Below are positions 1-8,445 of a stretch of 64,000 nt of DNA, piece after piece. The translations under genes were made by a program, and so were the position numbers. Position 1 is the stretch's first letter. Each line of letters opens with the position of its first letter. Source of the DNA: PGZG01 sp046292765 (lineage in GTDB: Bacteria; Pseudomonadota; Gammaproteobacteria; Pseudomonadales; Alcanivoracaceae); assembly GCA_046292765.1 (NCBI GenBank), contig JBKBQA010000002.1, positions 558,001-622,000 of the forward strand. Direction: 5' to 3'. The notes beneath the pieces are model-generated. The model did not search any database and was not told where the DNA came from. It was given only the letters and a program-made list of their open reading frames with translations.

Positions 1-581
1 TCAACAGCAGTGGCATCATCGCCGGAGTAAATAAGAAAGTCCGGCCCGCACCGTTCGCGGATTTCACGGATGCGTTCCAGATTCCCGGTGGCCTCCTTGA
101 TGCCGACAATGTTGTCGACGCGGCTCAGACGCTCTACCGTCTCCGGCAGCATGTCGCAGGCGGTCCGGCCCGGCACATTGTAAAGAATCTGCGGAATATC
201 CACCGCCCGGGCGATGGCCAGATGGTGCTGGTACAGCCCCTCCTGGGTCGGTTTGTTGTAGTAGGGTGTCACCAGCAGGCAGGCATCCGCCCCGTCCCGA
301 CGGGCATCGCGGGTCAGGCGGATAGCCTCTTCGGTGGAATTGGCACCGGTGCCGGCAATAACCGGCACCCGACCCCGGGCAGCGGAGATCACCTCGCGAA
401 TAACCAGATCGTGCTCCTCGAATCCGAGGGTGGCAGACTCGCCAGTGGTGCCCACCGCAACGATCGCATGGGTGCCCTGCTCGACATGCCAGTCGACCAG
501 CTTCCTGAGACGCTCCCAGTCAACCGCGCCATCAGGGTGCATCGGCGTTACCAGGGCAACAATACTGCCGCGAATCTCCAC
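1..581 (-). CDS. dapA: 4-hydroxy-tetrahydrodipicolinate synthase (partial, N-terminal ~193 residues)
   Basis: Condenses pyruvate with aspartate semialdehyde in the lysine/diaminopimelate pathway (cytoplasm). The visible part shows the family start GSIVALVTPM, the GTTGES substrate loop, LYNVPGRT with the proton-relay Tyr, GIKEATGN with the Schiff-base Lys, and YSGDDATAV near the window edge. The gene runs leftward off the window, so about the last third is missing. I chose the GTG at 581 because GGAG lies 8 bases upstream (590-593) and the product then begins like other DapA; an in-frame GTG at 590 is less likely. A sigma70-like promoter sits at 621-649. It is divergent from gcvR. Confidence 0.96.
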   Translation of the reverse strand, partial: MEIRGSIVALVTPMHPDGAVDWERLRKLVDWHVEQGTHAIVAVGTTGESATLGFEEHDLVIREVISAARGRVPVIAGTGANSTEEAIRLTRDARRDGADACLLVTPYYNKPTQEGLYQHHLAIARAVDIPQILYNVPGRTACDMLPETVERLSRVDNIVGIKEATGNLERIREIRERCGPDFLIYSGDDATAV

Positions 582-620
582 AATATCCACTCCGGAGGGC
601 CAGGCTGAAACAAGCCGGCT

Positions 621-649
621 ATGGTACTTGCCCGCCAAGGGGCTAACAA
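621..649 (-). promoter_or_regulatory. sigma70-like promoter for dapA
   Basis: On the minus strand TTGTTA (644-649) and TACCAT (621-626) are separated by exactly 17 bases, about 30 bases ahead of the dapA ribosome binding site. Inferred from the sequence match only. Confidence 0.5.
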
Positions 650-719
650 GGGAGCACCGGGTTGATCCTCTGCGCAGTGGGGGCCAGAATCATCTGCCGC
701 CCATTACGAGAACAGAATC

Positions 720-1259
720 ATGCTTTCACTGATCGTCATTTCGGCTCTGGGTTCCGACCGTCCGGGGATCGTCCAGTCGTTGTCCGGGGCGGTATTGTCC
801 CGTAACGGCAATATCCTCGACTCCCGGATGACCGTTTTGGGTGGGGAATTCGCTGTACTGATGCTGGTATCCGGCGAAGACAGCACCCTGACCCGGCTGG
901 AGCAGGACCGCCAATCGCTGGAGCAGTCGCTCGGCCTCGCGCTGACGCTGAAGCGCACCCGCCAGCGCGAGGCCAATCCTGCCGCCATCCCATACCGGGT
1001 TGAAGTGGTGGCCATGGACCACCCCGGCATTGTTCACGATATCGCCAACTTCTTCAGTGGCCGGGGCATCAACATCGATGACCTGCACACCGGCACCTAT
1101 GCCGCTCCCCACACAGGCACCACCATGTTCAATCTTCACATGGCCTTGAGCGTGCCGGCCCAAGAATCCGTCTCTCGCCTGCGCGACGCGTTCATGGATT
1201 TTTGCGAGTCCCGGAATCTCGACGCCAGCATGACCCCGCACCGCAACCGGAGCCTGTGA
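720..1259 (+). CDS. gcvR: Glycine cleavage system regulator GcvR, two ACT domains
   Basis: A 179-residue protein with two ACT-type modules, roughly residues 3-75 and 92-170. Each begins with a small-ligand motif: GSDRPGIV near residue 11 and MDHPGIV near 98. In E. coli GcvR binds GcvA and represses the glycine cleavage operon. In Pseudomonas-type genomes this homologue sits, as here, between dapA and bcp, so the same role is inferred, although no gcv genes are in the window. The stop overlaps the bcp start by one base (TGATG), suggesting translational coupling. Confidence 0.85.
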   Translation: MLSLIVISALGSDRPGIVQSLSGAVLSRNGNILDSRMTVLGGEFAVLMLVSGEDSTLTRLEQDRQSLEQSLGLALTLKRTRQREANPAAIPYRVEVVAMDHPGIVHDIANFFSGRGINIDDLHTGTYAAPHTGTTMFNLHMALSVPAQESVSRLRDAFMDFCESRNLDASMTPHRNRSL

Positions 1260-1723
1260 TGTCCGTCTCTCTGAATAAGAAAGTGCCTGATTTCGCCGCC
1301 ACTGCCACCAGCAGCGTCACGGTTCGGTTGAAAGACCTGAAGGGCAAGAACGTGGTGCTCTATTTCTATCCCCGTGACAGCACGCCGGGCTGCACCACCG
1401 AAGGCCAGGATTTTCGCGATGCTATCAAGGACTTCGACAAGACCAACACGGTGATATTTGGCGTTTCCCAGGACAGTCTGAAAAGCCACGAGAATTTCCG
1501 CATCAAGCAGGCCCTCCCGTTCGAGCTAATCAGCGACGAAGACGGCAGCCTGTGTCGGCTGTTTGATGTTCTGAAGATGAAGAGCATGTACGGCAAGCAG
1601 TTTGAAGGCATTGAGCGTAGCACCTTCCTGATTGATAACGTGGGCAAGCTGCGTCAGGAGTGGCGCAAGGTTAAAGTCCCCGGCCATGTGGCCGAGGTAC
1701 TGGATGCAGCGCGCAGTCTTTGA
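1259..1723 (+). CDS. bcp: Thioredoxin-dependent thiol peroxidase, Bcp/PrxQ family
   Basis: 154-residue peroxiredoxin that reduces hydrogen and organic peroxides in the cytoplasm. The peroxidatic Cys is C45 in STPGCTTEG, after the strand VVLYFYPRD. E. coli Bcp has a resolving Cys five residues later (C50), but here that position is Gln; the only other Cys is C99 (SLCRLF), which matches a non-essential Cys in E. coli. The enzyme may therefore act as a 1-Cys type or use an external thiol. Start is the ATG overlapping the gcvR stop, which gives the usual family length. Converges with the perM-like gene. Confidence 0.94.
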   Translation: MSVSLNKKVPDFAATATSSVTVRLKDLKGKNVVLYFYPRDSTPGCTTEGQDFRDAIKDFDKTNTVIFGVSQDSLKSHENFRIKQALPFELISDEDGSLCRLFDVLKMKSMYGKQFEGIERSTFLIDNVGKLRQEWRKVKVPGHVAEVLDAARSL

Positions 1724-1728
1724 CTCAC

Positions 1729-1758
1729 CGGATCAGGCCCCCTCGGGAGCCTGATCCG
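1729..1758. terminator. Convergent hairpin between bcp and perM-like gene
   Basis: CGGATCAGGC (1729-1738) pairs with GCCTGATCCG (1749-1758), a 10-bp perfect stem with a 10-base loop. It covers the last codons of the leftward gene, where the two genes converge. There is no T-run, so it is at best a weak or bidirectional terminator. Confidence 0.4.
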
Positions 1759-2812
1759 TGGATCTGACACTCGGCCAGGCATTGATCACGGCCTTGATCA
1801 GGGTCGCCAGGGGGATGGCGAAGAATACCCCCCAAAACCCCCACAGACCGCCGAAAAACAGGATGGCCGTGATGATCACGACCGGGTGCAGGTTGACGGC
1901 CTCGGAAAACAACAGCGGCACCAGAATATTGCCATCTATAAACTGGATGATGCCGTAAGCCAACATCACCATGGCAAACTCGCCGCTCCAGCCAAATTGA
2001 ACCCAGGCCACACCCATCACCGGCAAGGTCACAACCGTGGCCCCGACATAGGGCACGACAACCGACAGCCCCACCAGCACCGCCAGCAGCAGTGAATACT
2101 TCAAGCCCATCAGAGCGAAGACGACATAAGTGGTGATGCCGACGATCAGAATCTCCAGCGCCTTGCCGCGAATGTAGTTGGCAATCTGAACATCCATTTC
2201 CAGCCAGACGCGGCCCAGCACATGGCGCTTGGCCGGCAGAAATCCAAGCGCACCGTCAATCAGCTGGGTCCGGTCCTTGAGAAAGAAAAATACCAGCAAC
2301 GGCAGCAGGACGAGGAAGATCATCAGGTCAAGCAAGCCCGGGATCAGGCCGAAGGAGGTGGCCACCACGGTCTGGCCGACTTCCGCGATTTCGTTGCGGA
2401 GTCCGCCGATCAGCTGACTGACCTGATCAGAGGTGATGATATCCGGATAGCGGCTAGGCAACTCGCGCAACCAGGCTTCGCTGCGGGCGAGCAACTTCGG
2501 CAACTGTACCTGGACCAGCGCCAGAGTCTGCTTCCAAATCAGAGGCATCAACAGCACCAGAAACAGCATCAGCAAGGACAGGAACAACAGATAGACACTG
2601 CCAAACGCCCAACTGCGCCTCACCCCGCGCTGGCACAGGCTGTTGATCATCCCCTGCATCAGATAGGCAAGCACCAGCGCCGCCAGCACCGGCGCCAGCA
2701 TGCGACCGAACAAGAGGATGACCAGCAAGCCGCCAGCCAGCAGCAGCAACAAATAAACGGCCTGTTCGTCTGAAAAATAGCGCCTGAACAAGCTCTGCAA
2801 CACATCGAGCAT
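1733..2812 (-). CDS. AI-2E family transporter / PerM-like permease
   Basis: 359-residue inner-membrane protein. It has two adjacent hydrophobic segments at residues ~18-58, another at ~70-95, a soluble middle section (~100-160), then several membrane spans to ~345. The late segment with PYVGA followed by LPVMGVAW is typical of the AI-2E/PerM family (PF01594). The substrate is unknown; family members have been linked to AI-2 export or ion antiport. The start overlaps the stop of the upstream TusA-like gene by one base (TAATG), so the two are probably co-translated. I recall the same order in Pseudomonas (PA1007-PA1006). Confidence 0.85.
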   Translation of the reverse strand: MLDVLQSLFRRYFSDEQAVYLLLLLAGGLLVILLFGRMLAPVLAALVLAYLMQGMINSLCQRGVRRSWAFGSVYLLFLSLLMLFLVLLMPLIWKQTLALVQVQLPKLLARSEAWLRELPSRYPDIITSDQVSQLIGGLRNEIAEVGQTVVATSFGLIPGLLDLMIFLVLLPLLVFFFLKDRTQLIDGALGFLPAKRHVLGRVWLEMDVQIANYIRGKALEILIVGITTYVVFALMGLKYSLLLAVLVGLSVVVPYVGATVVTLPVMGVAWVQFGWSGEFAMVMLAYGIIQFIDGNILVPLLFSEAVNLHPVVIITAILFFGGLWGFWGVFFAIPLATLIKAVINAWPSVRSTDQAPEGA

Positions 2813-3081
2813 TAACCGACCTCCCCGACCAGAATAGTGAATGCCATGACCCCGTCACCGTCAACGGACTGAACCAGTCGGTGCGGAGTTTGTCTCAGCC
2901 AAGCAGGAATATCCCGTTTTGCCCCCGGGTCCGTGGCCAGCACCCGCAGCCGTTGCCCCGTCGACATCTGTCGCAGCTGCTGGCGGGTTTTCAGTAATGG
3001 CATCGGACAACGCAATTGGCACAGGTCCAGCGTAATGTCCGCAGGGGGTTCCGGCTGTTTGGCGGGATTATCAGATGCCAT
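2812..3081 (-). CDS. TusA/SirA-like sulfur-carrier protein
   Basis: 89 residues with the TusA-fold core from residue ~17. The motif LDLCQLRCPMPLLKTR contains the CPxP active Cys (C25), which in TusA-family proteins carries a persulfide. A second Cys, C21, replaces a residue before the usual Gly-Leu pair. The locus matches Pseudomonas PA1006, a TusA-like persulfide protein linked to molybdenum cofactor homeostasis, so a role in sulfur relay to a cofactor pathway is inferred. It differs from true TusA in a ~16-residue Pro-rich N-terminal extension. Divergent from bepA. Confidence 0.8.
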   Translation of the reverse strand: MASDNPAKQPEPPADITLDLCQLRCPMPLLKTRQQLRQMSTGQRLRVLATDPGAKRDIPAWLRQTPHRLVQSVDGDGVMAFTILVGEVG

Positions 3082-3189
3082 AGTCTTACCTTATCAGAGT
3101 CTATGGTGATTATACTGACGTTATTGAACCGGGTGTGGATGGTCGGCCTGCCAACACCAGCGCCCCGTTCCGACCACTGCAAGGGGAAA

Positions 3190-4626
3190 ATGTTGCGTCT
3201 GCCCGGGGTCATTCTGTCCTTATTGCTGCTAATGCCCGGCACCGGCTGGAGCACAGATCCGGCACCGCTGCCGGAGCTCGGCGACCCCGGTGGCGGCCTG
3301 ATCAGTCCCGATCAGGAGTATCGCCTTGGCCGGGCCTGGCTTCGCCAGCTTCATGCCCAGGTCCCGCTGCTCAACGACCCGCTGGTGCAGGAGTATGTCG
3401 AGCATCTGGTGTATCGCCTCGCCTCCCACAGTGATCTACGCGAGCCGGATCTCGCCATCGTTGTGGTCAACAGCCGCGACATCAATGCCTTTGCTGTGCC
3501 AGGTGGCGTCATCGGCCTTAATGCCGGCCTGATTATTCACGCTGAACGAGAAGACGAGGTGGCGGCGGTTATCGCCCACGAAATCGCTCACGTCAGTCAA
3601 CGTCACTTCGTTCGCCGTTATGCCGACAGCCAGCGCCTGAACCGGGCGATGCTGGCGGCAATGCTGGCCAGTATCGCCGTCGCCATTGCCGGCGACACCG
3701 ACGCCGGCGTCGCCGGCATCATGGCCAGTCAGGCGGCCGCCATCCAGCAGCAACTGGCCTACTCTCGCCATCATGAACGGGAAGCCGACCGGGTAGGCAT
3801 GCAGACTCTGGTCAGTGCCGGAATGGACCCCCATGCCATGCCCCGGTTTTTCGAGCGCCTTCAGCGCAGCCGCCAGTTTGCCGGCCGGCCGCTAGAGTTT
3901 CTCTCTACCCACCCCATCACCGAAGAGCGAATAGCCGACTCCCGCTCGCGCGCCAATACGCTGCCTGCAGCGACCACGCCCGAATCAGCAAACTTCCATC
4001 TGATCCGGGCGAGACTGCTGGCAGGGTTCTTTGGTGAACCCGCACTGGCCGTGACCCACTTCCGCAGTCAATATCGCGGTGGCGACAGTATCCAGCAGCA
4101 GGCCGCCGCCTATGGACTGGCCCTGAGCGCCATCCGTGCCCGGGAGTTCGAACTGGCAGAATCAACGCTGATGCACTTGCGCCAGCGATTCCCGGACCAG
4201 ATCTGGTACCGGATCGCTGAGGTCGAACTGCTTCAGGGCCGCCAGCAGCACGACCAGGCCATCATCCGCTTGCGCGAACTGTCCCGGCTGATGCCTCGCA
4301 ATCACGCCATTTCCGCCATGTTGGCCGACAGCCTGATTCGCTCTGGCGAACCTGCCGAGGCAGCTGCACTACTGGAGCCGGTGCTGCGCCAACGGAGCAG
4401 TGATGTGGCTCTCTGGCGCCTTTCAGCGGACGCCTGGGGACGAAGCGGGCAGCTCGCGCTGGCCCACCTTGCCCGAGGCGAGGCACTGTTCCTCAGTGGC
4501 GCCGATGAACGGGGCATGGAGCAACTGCGCTTCGCCATGGACCACAGCAAAGACAACTTTCCCCTGCACAGCCGTATCAAGGCCCGCCTGAAGGAAATGG
4601 ACAGCGAGTCGAAGGAGCGATTCTGA
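3190..4626 (+). CDS. bepA: Periplasmic M48 metalloprotease with TPR domain, BepA-like
   Basis: Beta-barrel assembly-enhancing protease that degrades or chaperones stalled outer-membrane proteins such as LptD. From the chosen ATG the protein has 478 residues. It has a signal peptide (MLRLPGVILSLLLLMPGTGWS), an M48 domain with HEIAH (H130, E131, H134), a third zinc ligand E196 in EREAD, a STHP histidine (H241) equivalent to the autoinhibitory plug of E. coli BepA, and a C-terminal TPR array (~270-470). Earlier in-frame ATGs (3016, 3103, 3139) would mask the signal peptide. A TATACT at 3111-3116 may be the -10. Converges with nadA. Confidence 0.9.
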   Translation: MLRLPGVILSLLLLMPGTGWSTDPAPLPELGDPGGGLISPDQEYRLGRAWLRQLHAQVPLLNDPLVQEYVEHLVYRLASHSDLREPDLAIVVVNSRDINAFAVPGGVIGLNAGLIIHAEREDEVAAVIAHEIAHVSQRHFVRRYADSQRLNRAMLAAMLASIAVAIAGDTDAGVAGIMASQAAAIQQQLAYSRHHEREADRVGMQTLVSAGMDPHAMPRFFERLQRSRQFAGRPLEFLSTHPITEERIADSRSRANTLPAATTPESANFHLIRARLLAGFFGEPALAVTHFRSQYRGGDSIQQQAAAYGLALSAIRAREFELAESTLMHLRQRFPDQIWYRIAEVELLQGRQQHDQAIIRLRELSRLMPRNHAISAMLADSLIRSGEPAEAAALLEPVLRQRSSDVALWRLSADAWGRSGQLALAHLARGEALFLSGADERGMEQLRFAMDHSKDNFPLHSRIKARLKEMDSESKERF

Positions 4627-4639
4627 CCCTTGATGTCGC

Positions 4640-5689
4640 TCAGCGCTTGAGGGAGCGACCGAATTCCAGCATCCGCTCCAGTGGCACCATGGCCCTCCGG
4701 GCGATGTCCTGATCGATAAAAACTTCTTGCCCTGCTCCGTGCTTGTCCTCCAACACCTGACAGAGATTATCGAGTCCGTTCAACGCCATCCAGGGACAGT
4801 GGGCGCAACTCCGGCAGGTAGCGCCACTACCGGCAGTGGGTGCCTCGATCAGCCGTTTGTGTGGCGCAAGCTGCTGCATCTTGTAGAAAATTCCCCTGTC
4901 GGTGGCGACAATCAGGGTCGGATTCGGCAGCTCGACTGCGGCGCGGATCAACTGCGACGTTGAACCAACCACATCAGCAATCTCGACCACCGAAGACGGC
5001 GATTCAGGATGCACCAGCACAGCAGCTTCAGGATGCGCTCGCTTTAACTCCAGTACACCTCGAGCCTTGAACTCTTCGTGCACAATGCACGCACCTTCCC
5101 AGCACAGCACATCGGCCCCGGTTTTCTGCTGCACGTAATGGCCCAGATGCTGATCTGGTGCCCAGAGAATCTTCTCTCCGCGACGGTCCAGATAGTCAAT
5201 CAGATCGACCGCGATACTGGACGTGACAACCCAATCAGCTCGTGCCTTGACCGCTGCCGAGGTATTGGCATAAACCACCACCGTACGATCAGGATGCTGG
5301 TCACAGAAGGCAGAGAACTCCTCAACAGGGCAGCCAATATCGAGGGAACAGGTGGCCTCGAGTGTCGGCATGAAAACCCGTTTTTCGGGACTGAGTATCT
5401 TGGCCGTTTCACCCATGAAACGGACACCCGCCACCAATAGCGTTGTCGCCGGGTGCTCCTTGCCAAAACGGGCCATTTCCAGAGAATCAGAAACACAGCC
5501 GCCGGTTTCCTCGGCAAGCGACTGAATCTCAGGGTCGGTGTAGTAGTGCGCCACCAGCACCGCATTGCGCTGCTTCAGCAGTTCCGCGATACGACGGCGA
5601 AGCGCAAGACGCCGGTGGTCATCTATGGGTCCAGGCGCGGCAATACGATCCAGATGATCCCGGACGATTTGAATGGCGTCAGCAGTCAT
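4640..5689 (-). CDS. nadA: Quinolinate synthase
   Basis: 349-residue enzyme joining iminoaspartate and dihydroxyacetone phosphate to quinolinate in de novo NAD synthesis. The three [4Fe-4S] ligands are visible: C114 (EATCSLDIGC), C201 (WEGACIVHEE) and C298 in TCRSCAHCPW, matching E. coli C113, C200 and C297. Length is normal. nadB and nadC are not in this window. An extended -10 promoter lies at 5747-5755. Neighbour bepA, as in Pseudomonas, converges on it. Confidence 0.97.
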   Translation of the reverse strand: MTADAIQIVRDHLDRIAAPGPIDDHRRLALRRRIAELLKQRNAVLVAHYYTDPEIQSLAEETGGCVSDSLEMARFGKEHPATTLLVAGVRFMGETAKILSPEKRVFMPTLEATCSLDIGCPVEEFSAFCDQHPDRTVVVYANTSAAVKARADWVVTSSIAVDLIDYLDRRGEKILWAPDQHLGHYVQQKTGADVLCWEGACIVHEEFKARGVLELKRAHPEAAVLVHPESPSSVVEIADVVGSTSQLIRAAVELPNPTLIVATDRGIFYKMQQLAPHKRLIEAPTAGSGATCRSCAHCPWMALNGLDNLCQVLEDKHGAGQEVFIDQDIARRAMVPLERMLEFGRSLKR

Positions 5690-5746
5690 GATGGTTCCCC
5701 GTGGCCGGGGCCTCTTGTTTCATTTCACCGCAGACAGCGGCGACGC

Positions 5747-5755
5747 ATCATAACA
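5747..5755 (-). promoter_or_regulatory. Extended -10 promoter element for nadA
   Basis: Minus strand reads TGTTATGAT, a TG-extended -10 with TATGAT, about 58 bases before the nadA ATG. No convincing -35 is seen, as is common with extended -10 promoters. It overlaps no coding sequence but abuts the stop of the upstream M48 gene. Confidence 0.4.
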
Positions 5756-5775
5756 CGGCGCGGCGATCACGGAAT

Positions 5776-6612
5776 TCAGCGACGCCCGGCAAGGTGCGCC
5801 AGCTCCCTGCGGAAACGCTCCTCGCCTAACGCTGAGCCGGACAAGCCGTCCATTTTACCCTGCATCAGTTTATCCAGACGAGCAATCCGATCACCAGGGC
5901 GAGGATGTGTCTTCAGCAAAAAACCCAGCTCACTAGCGTCCTGATTCATCCGCTCGAGCGTCTGTAGCACAGTGACAAGCCCATAAGGGTCATAACCAGC
6001 GCGAGCAGCAAGGATCACACCGATGCGATCGGCATCGTATTCGTCACGCCGGTCAAGGCCCCTGGCGTATACCAGCCTGGCGCCCCCGGCGAGGACTCTC
6101 AGCTGTTCTTTTTCCTGGACATTGTCATCAAGCGCCAGCTCCACTGCCATGCCGGCCAGCTTCATCCGGGCTTCCTTTCGAATCGCGGTCAGGTGATGCA
6201 TCGCCACGACGTGGCCGATTTCGTGGGCCAGTACACCGGCAAGCTCCGATTCATTCTGCAATCTGGCAAGCAATCCCTTGGTGATGAATACATAGCCACC
6301 CGGAGCGGCAAAGGCATTGATATCGGTGTCATCCAGTACCGCAAAGCGCCAGCGCAGATCCGGGCGATCACTCTGCAGGGCAAGCCACATGCCGACCCGA
6401 TTGACGTAAGCCTGCACCCTGGCATCATTCAACAACGGTGCCGCACCCAGCAGCACGGCGGCCGATTCGCGCCCAATGTCCGTCTCCTCCGCTTCGGTGG
6501 CCGGAACAAAGGCTTTCTGTAAGGTGGCGCCTACCTCCCCGAACTGGCCGAGGTCGATCGTATTGCAGCCGCCGAGCGCAAGGGAAAAGAGCAAAAGCGT
6601 CAGATATCGCAT
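5776..6612 (-). CDS. M48 family metalloprotease, lipoprotein
   Basis: 278 residues from the ATG at 6612. The lipobox LALGGC (C16) predicts an envelope lipoprotein, so the in-frame ATG 15 bases earlier is less likely. The catalytic motif is HEIGH (H130, E131, H134), with DEYDAD as the probable third zinc site and a KTHPRPGDRI segment near the end, as in LoiP/YcaL/BepA-type proteases. It lacks the TPR domain of BepA. Likely role is quality control of outer-membrane proteins. It lies immediately downstream of the SH3 protein gene. Confidence 0.85.
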   Translation of the reverse strand: MRYLTLLLFSLALGGCNTIDLGQFGEVGATLQKAFVPATEAEETDIGRESAAVLLGAAPLLNDARVQAYVNRVGMWLALQSDRPDLRWRFAVLDDTDINAFAAPGGYVFITKGLLARLQNESELAGVLAHEIGHVVAMHHLTAIRKEARMKLAGMAVELALDDNVQEKEQLRVLAGGARLVYARGLDRRDEYDADRIGVILAARAGYDPYGLVTVLQTLERMNQDASELGFLLKTHPRPGDRIARLDKLMQGKMDGLSGSALGEERFRRELAHLAGRR

Positions 6613-6623
6613 CCCGTTATCCC

Positions 6624-7106
6624 TCATTTAAGCGCCGGCACTGAGCGCGCGTTCAGCGGCAGTGCGCCTGCATACTGTCGTGCTGCATCGGCACTGACTG
6701 CCAGCCCCTCAAGACGCTGGACGGCGGCATGATCAGGCACCGCCGCTTCGATATCCCCCGCGTCCAGCCCGCGGATTCCTGCGGTGGCTGTTCCACCGGT
6801 CTGAGCCGGGCGACCGGTGTTCAGCCAGCCCCAGAGACCGGTGAAGACCGACTCCGACTGCTTCTGCCCGGCAAAACGCACAGCGCCAATCCGCACCCAA
6901 CCTTGTCGCCCTCCGGTGGCGGAAACCCTGTACCAGCCATCACGGCGCTCGCCCACCTCAACAAGAGTATTGGCCAGTAATGTGCCGACCACTTGCCCGG
7001 CGGGCTGGTCGAACAGCGGGGTATTGGAGGCAACGGTGCCACTGTCTGCGGCATGGAGGCTGGCACTGCCGAGCAGCGCCAGAATAAAGACGGTCAACCG
7101 GGTCAT
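6624..7106 (-). CDS. Secreted bacterial SH3-domain protein
   Basis: 160 residues starting MTRLTVFILALLGSASLHA, a clear signal peptide. The SH3-like module spans ~25-85 (LFDQPAGQVVGTLLANTLVEV, then GWYRVS and GWVRIGAV). The rest (~90-160) is unassigned and polar. Start at 7106 was chosen over the longer frame to 7391 because GAGGGAG precedes it by 5 bases and the longer frame has no sensible signal peptide. It probably binds peptidoglycan or partners the adjacent M48 protease; that function is inferred from location only. Confidence 0.75.
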   Translation of the reverse strand: MTRLTVFILALLGSASLHAADSGTVASNTPLFDQPAGQVVGTLLANTLVEVGERRDGWYRVSATGGRQGWVRIGAVRFAGQKQSESVFTGLWGWLNTGRPAQTGGTATAGIRGLDAGDIEAAVPDHAAVQRLEGLAVSADAARQYAGALPLNARSVPALK

Positions 7107-7185
7107 GGGCACTCCCTCAGCGAAACACCATGCCCGACATTGTCGTTCATGGCTCGCCGTCAGGGAAGCACCTGCGGGCGGCCGG

Positions 7186-8418
7186 TCAGGGGCGCCAGTC
7201 TGGCCCTGCTGCCAGCAGCTGGACGGTACTGATTGCCCGCTCGCGGAACGCGCCCTCGCAATAGCACAGATAGTAGTCCCACATGCGATGGAAGCGCTCA
7301 TCAAACCCCTGGGCCGCCACCTTGTCTGCCGCAGCCAGAAAGCGCTCACGCCAATCCGCCAGCGTGCGGGCGTAATCGAAACCAATGTCATCGATATCCA
7401 GCGGGGTCATCCGGGTGTCGTCGCCAAGATGCGCGAGCATCACTTGCACCGAGGGCAAGAAGCCACCGGGGAAAATATAGCGCTTGATGAAATCAATCGA
7501 CTTGAGCGCGTATTGATAACGCTGGTCCGGAACCGTAATGGCCTGCAACAGAAGCATGCCATCTGTTCTTAACAAACGGTTCAACTGGCCGAAGTACTGA
7601 CTGAGGTACTGGTGTCCCACCGCCTCAATCATTTCGATCGATACAATCCTGTCATACTGCCCATCGAGCAGACGATAGTCCTTTTCCAGTACCGTCACTC
7701 GATCTTCAAGCCCTTCTGCCCTGACTCTGTCGCAAGCATGGCGGTACTGTTCCCGGGATATAGTGGTCGTCGTTACACGACACCCATAGTGTCGTGCGGC
7801 GTGAATCGCAAGGCCGCCCCAGCCGGTGCCGATTTCGAGCAAATGGTGCTCTGGATGCAACGCCAACTTGCGACAGACAACATCCAGTTTGTGTACTGCT
7901 GCTTCATCAAGGCCTGCGTCAGCGCGCGGATAGATTGCGCTTGAGTACATCATCTGACGATCAAGAAACAGATTAAAGAAATCATTGCCCAGATCATAAT
8001 GCGCGGCGATGTTTCGGCGGGACCCGCGCACAGAGTTCCTGTTGACCACATGCAGAGCCGACAAAAAAGGCCGCGCCAACTTCGCCGCTGTACCTTCGAG
8101 AGATTGCATCGGCTCCACATTGGCGGCGAAGTAGCGGACCACGCCGACCAGATCATCACTGCGCCAGAGATCTTCCATGAATGCTTCCGCTGCACCAAGA
8201 GAGCCGCCGGTAAACATCATCCGGTAGGTGCGCCAATCGGTCATCTCCAGGCTGGCGTGGGGAACGCCGTCGCCCAGCGCCACCCTGTTACCATCCGGCT
8301 CAGTGATAGTCAGCGAGCCCCTCGGAAATACTCTCATTGCATTCAACACAAATCGACGGGCGATCCTGTCCAGAGCCCCGACTGCGGTAGTCGAAAGCGA
8401 TCTGTCTGCGTCGAGCAT
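7186..8418 (-). CDS. Cfa-type SAM-dependent fatty-acyl methyltransferase
   Basis: About 410 residues in the cyclopropane-fatty-acid synthase family (PF02353). The SAM-binding motif LEIGTGWGGLA is at ~190, followed by ISREQY, VSIEMIEAVGH and a C-terminal FIKRYIFPGG / DYYLCYCEGAF region, all diagnostic of CfaS-like enzymes. It may make cyclopropane or another methylated lipid rather than standard CFA, since it is coupled to a FAD oxidoreductase and DUF1365, as in Rhodobacter-type singlet-oxygen clusters. Start at 8418 has AAGGGG six bases upstream; the ATG at 8442 has no ribosome site. Confidence 0.9.
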   Translation of the reverse strand: MLDADRSLSTTAVGALDRIARRFVLNAMRVFPRGSLTITEPDGNRVALGDGVPHASLEMTDWRTYRMMFTGGSLGAAEAFMEDLWRSDDLVGVVRYFAANVEPMQSLEGTAAKLARPFLSALHVVNRNSVRGSRRNIAAHYDLGNDFFNLFLDRQMMYSSAIYPRADAGLDEAAVHKLDVVCRKLALHPEHHLLEIGTGWGGLAIHAARHYGCRVTTTTISREQYRHACDRVRAEGLEDRVTVLEKDYRLLDGQYDRIVSIEMIEAVGHQYLSQYFGQLNRLLRTDGMLLLQAITVPDQRYQYALKSIDFIKRYIFPGGFLPSVQVMLAHLGDDTRMTPLDIDDIGFDYARTLADWRERFLAAADKVAAQGFDERFHRMWDYYLCYCEGAFRERAISTVQLLAAGPDWRP

Positions 8419-8445
8419 TGTAAACCCCTTATCTCTGTCCATTGG

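Noticed and set aside
588..590. GTG at 588-590 as the dapA start
   Set aside because: The first G overlaps the GGAG site that suits the GTG at 581, and the protein from 581 matches the family N-terminus.
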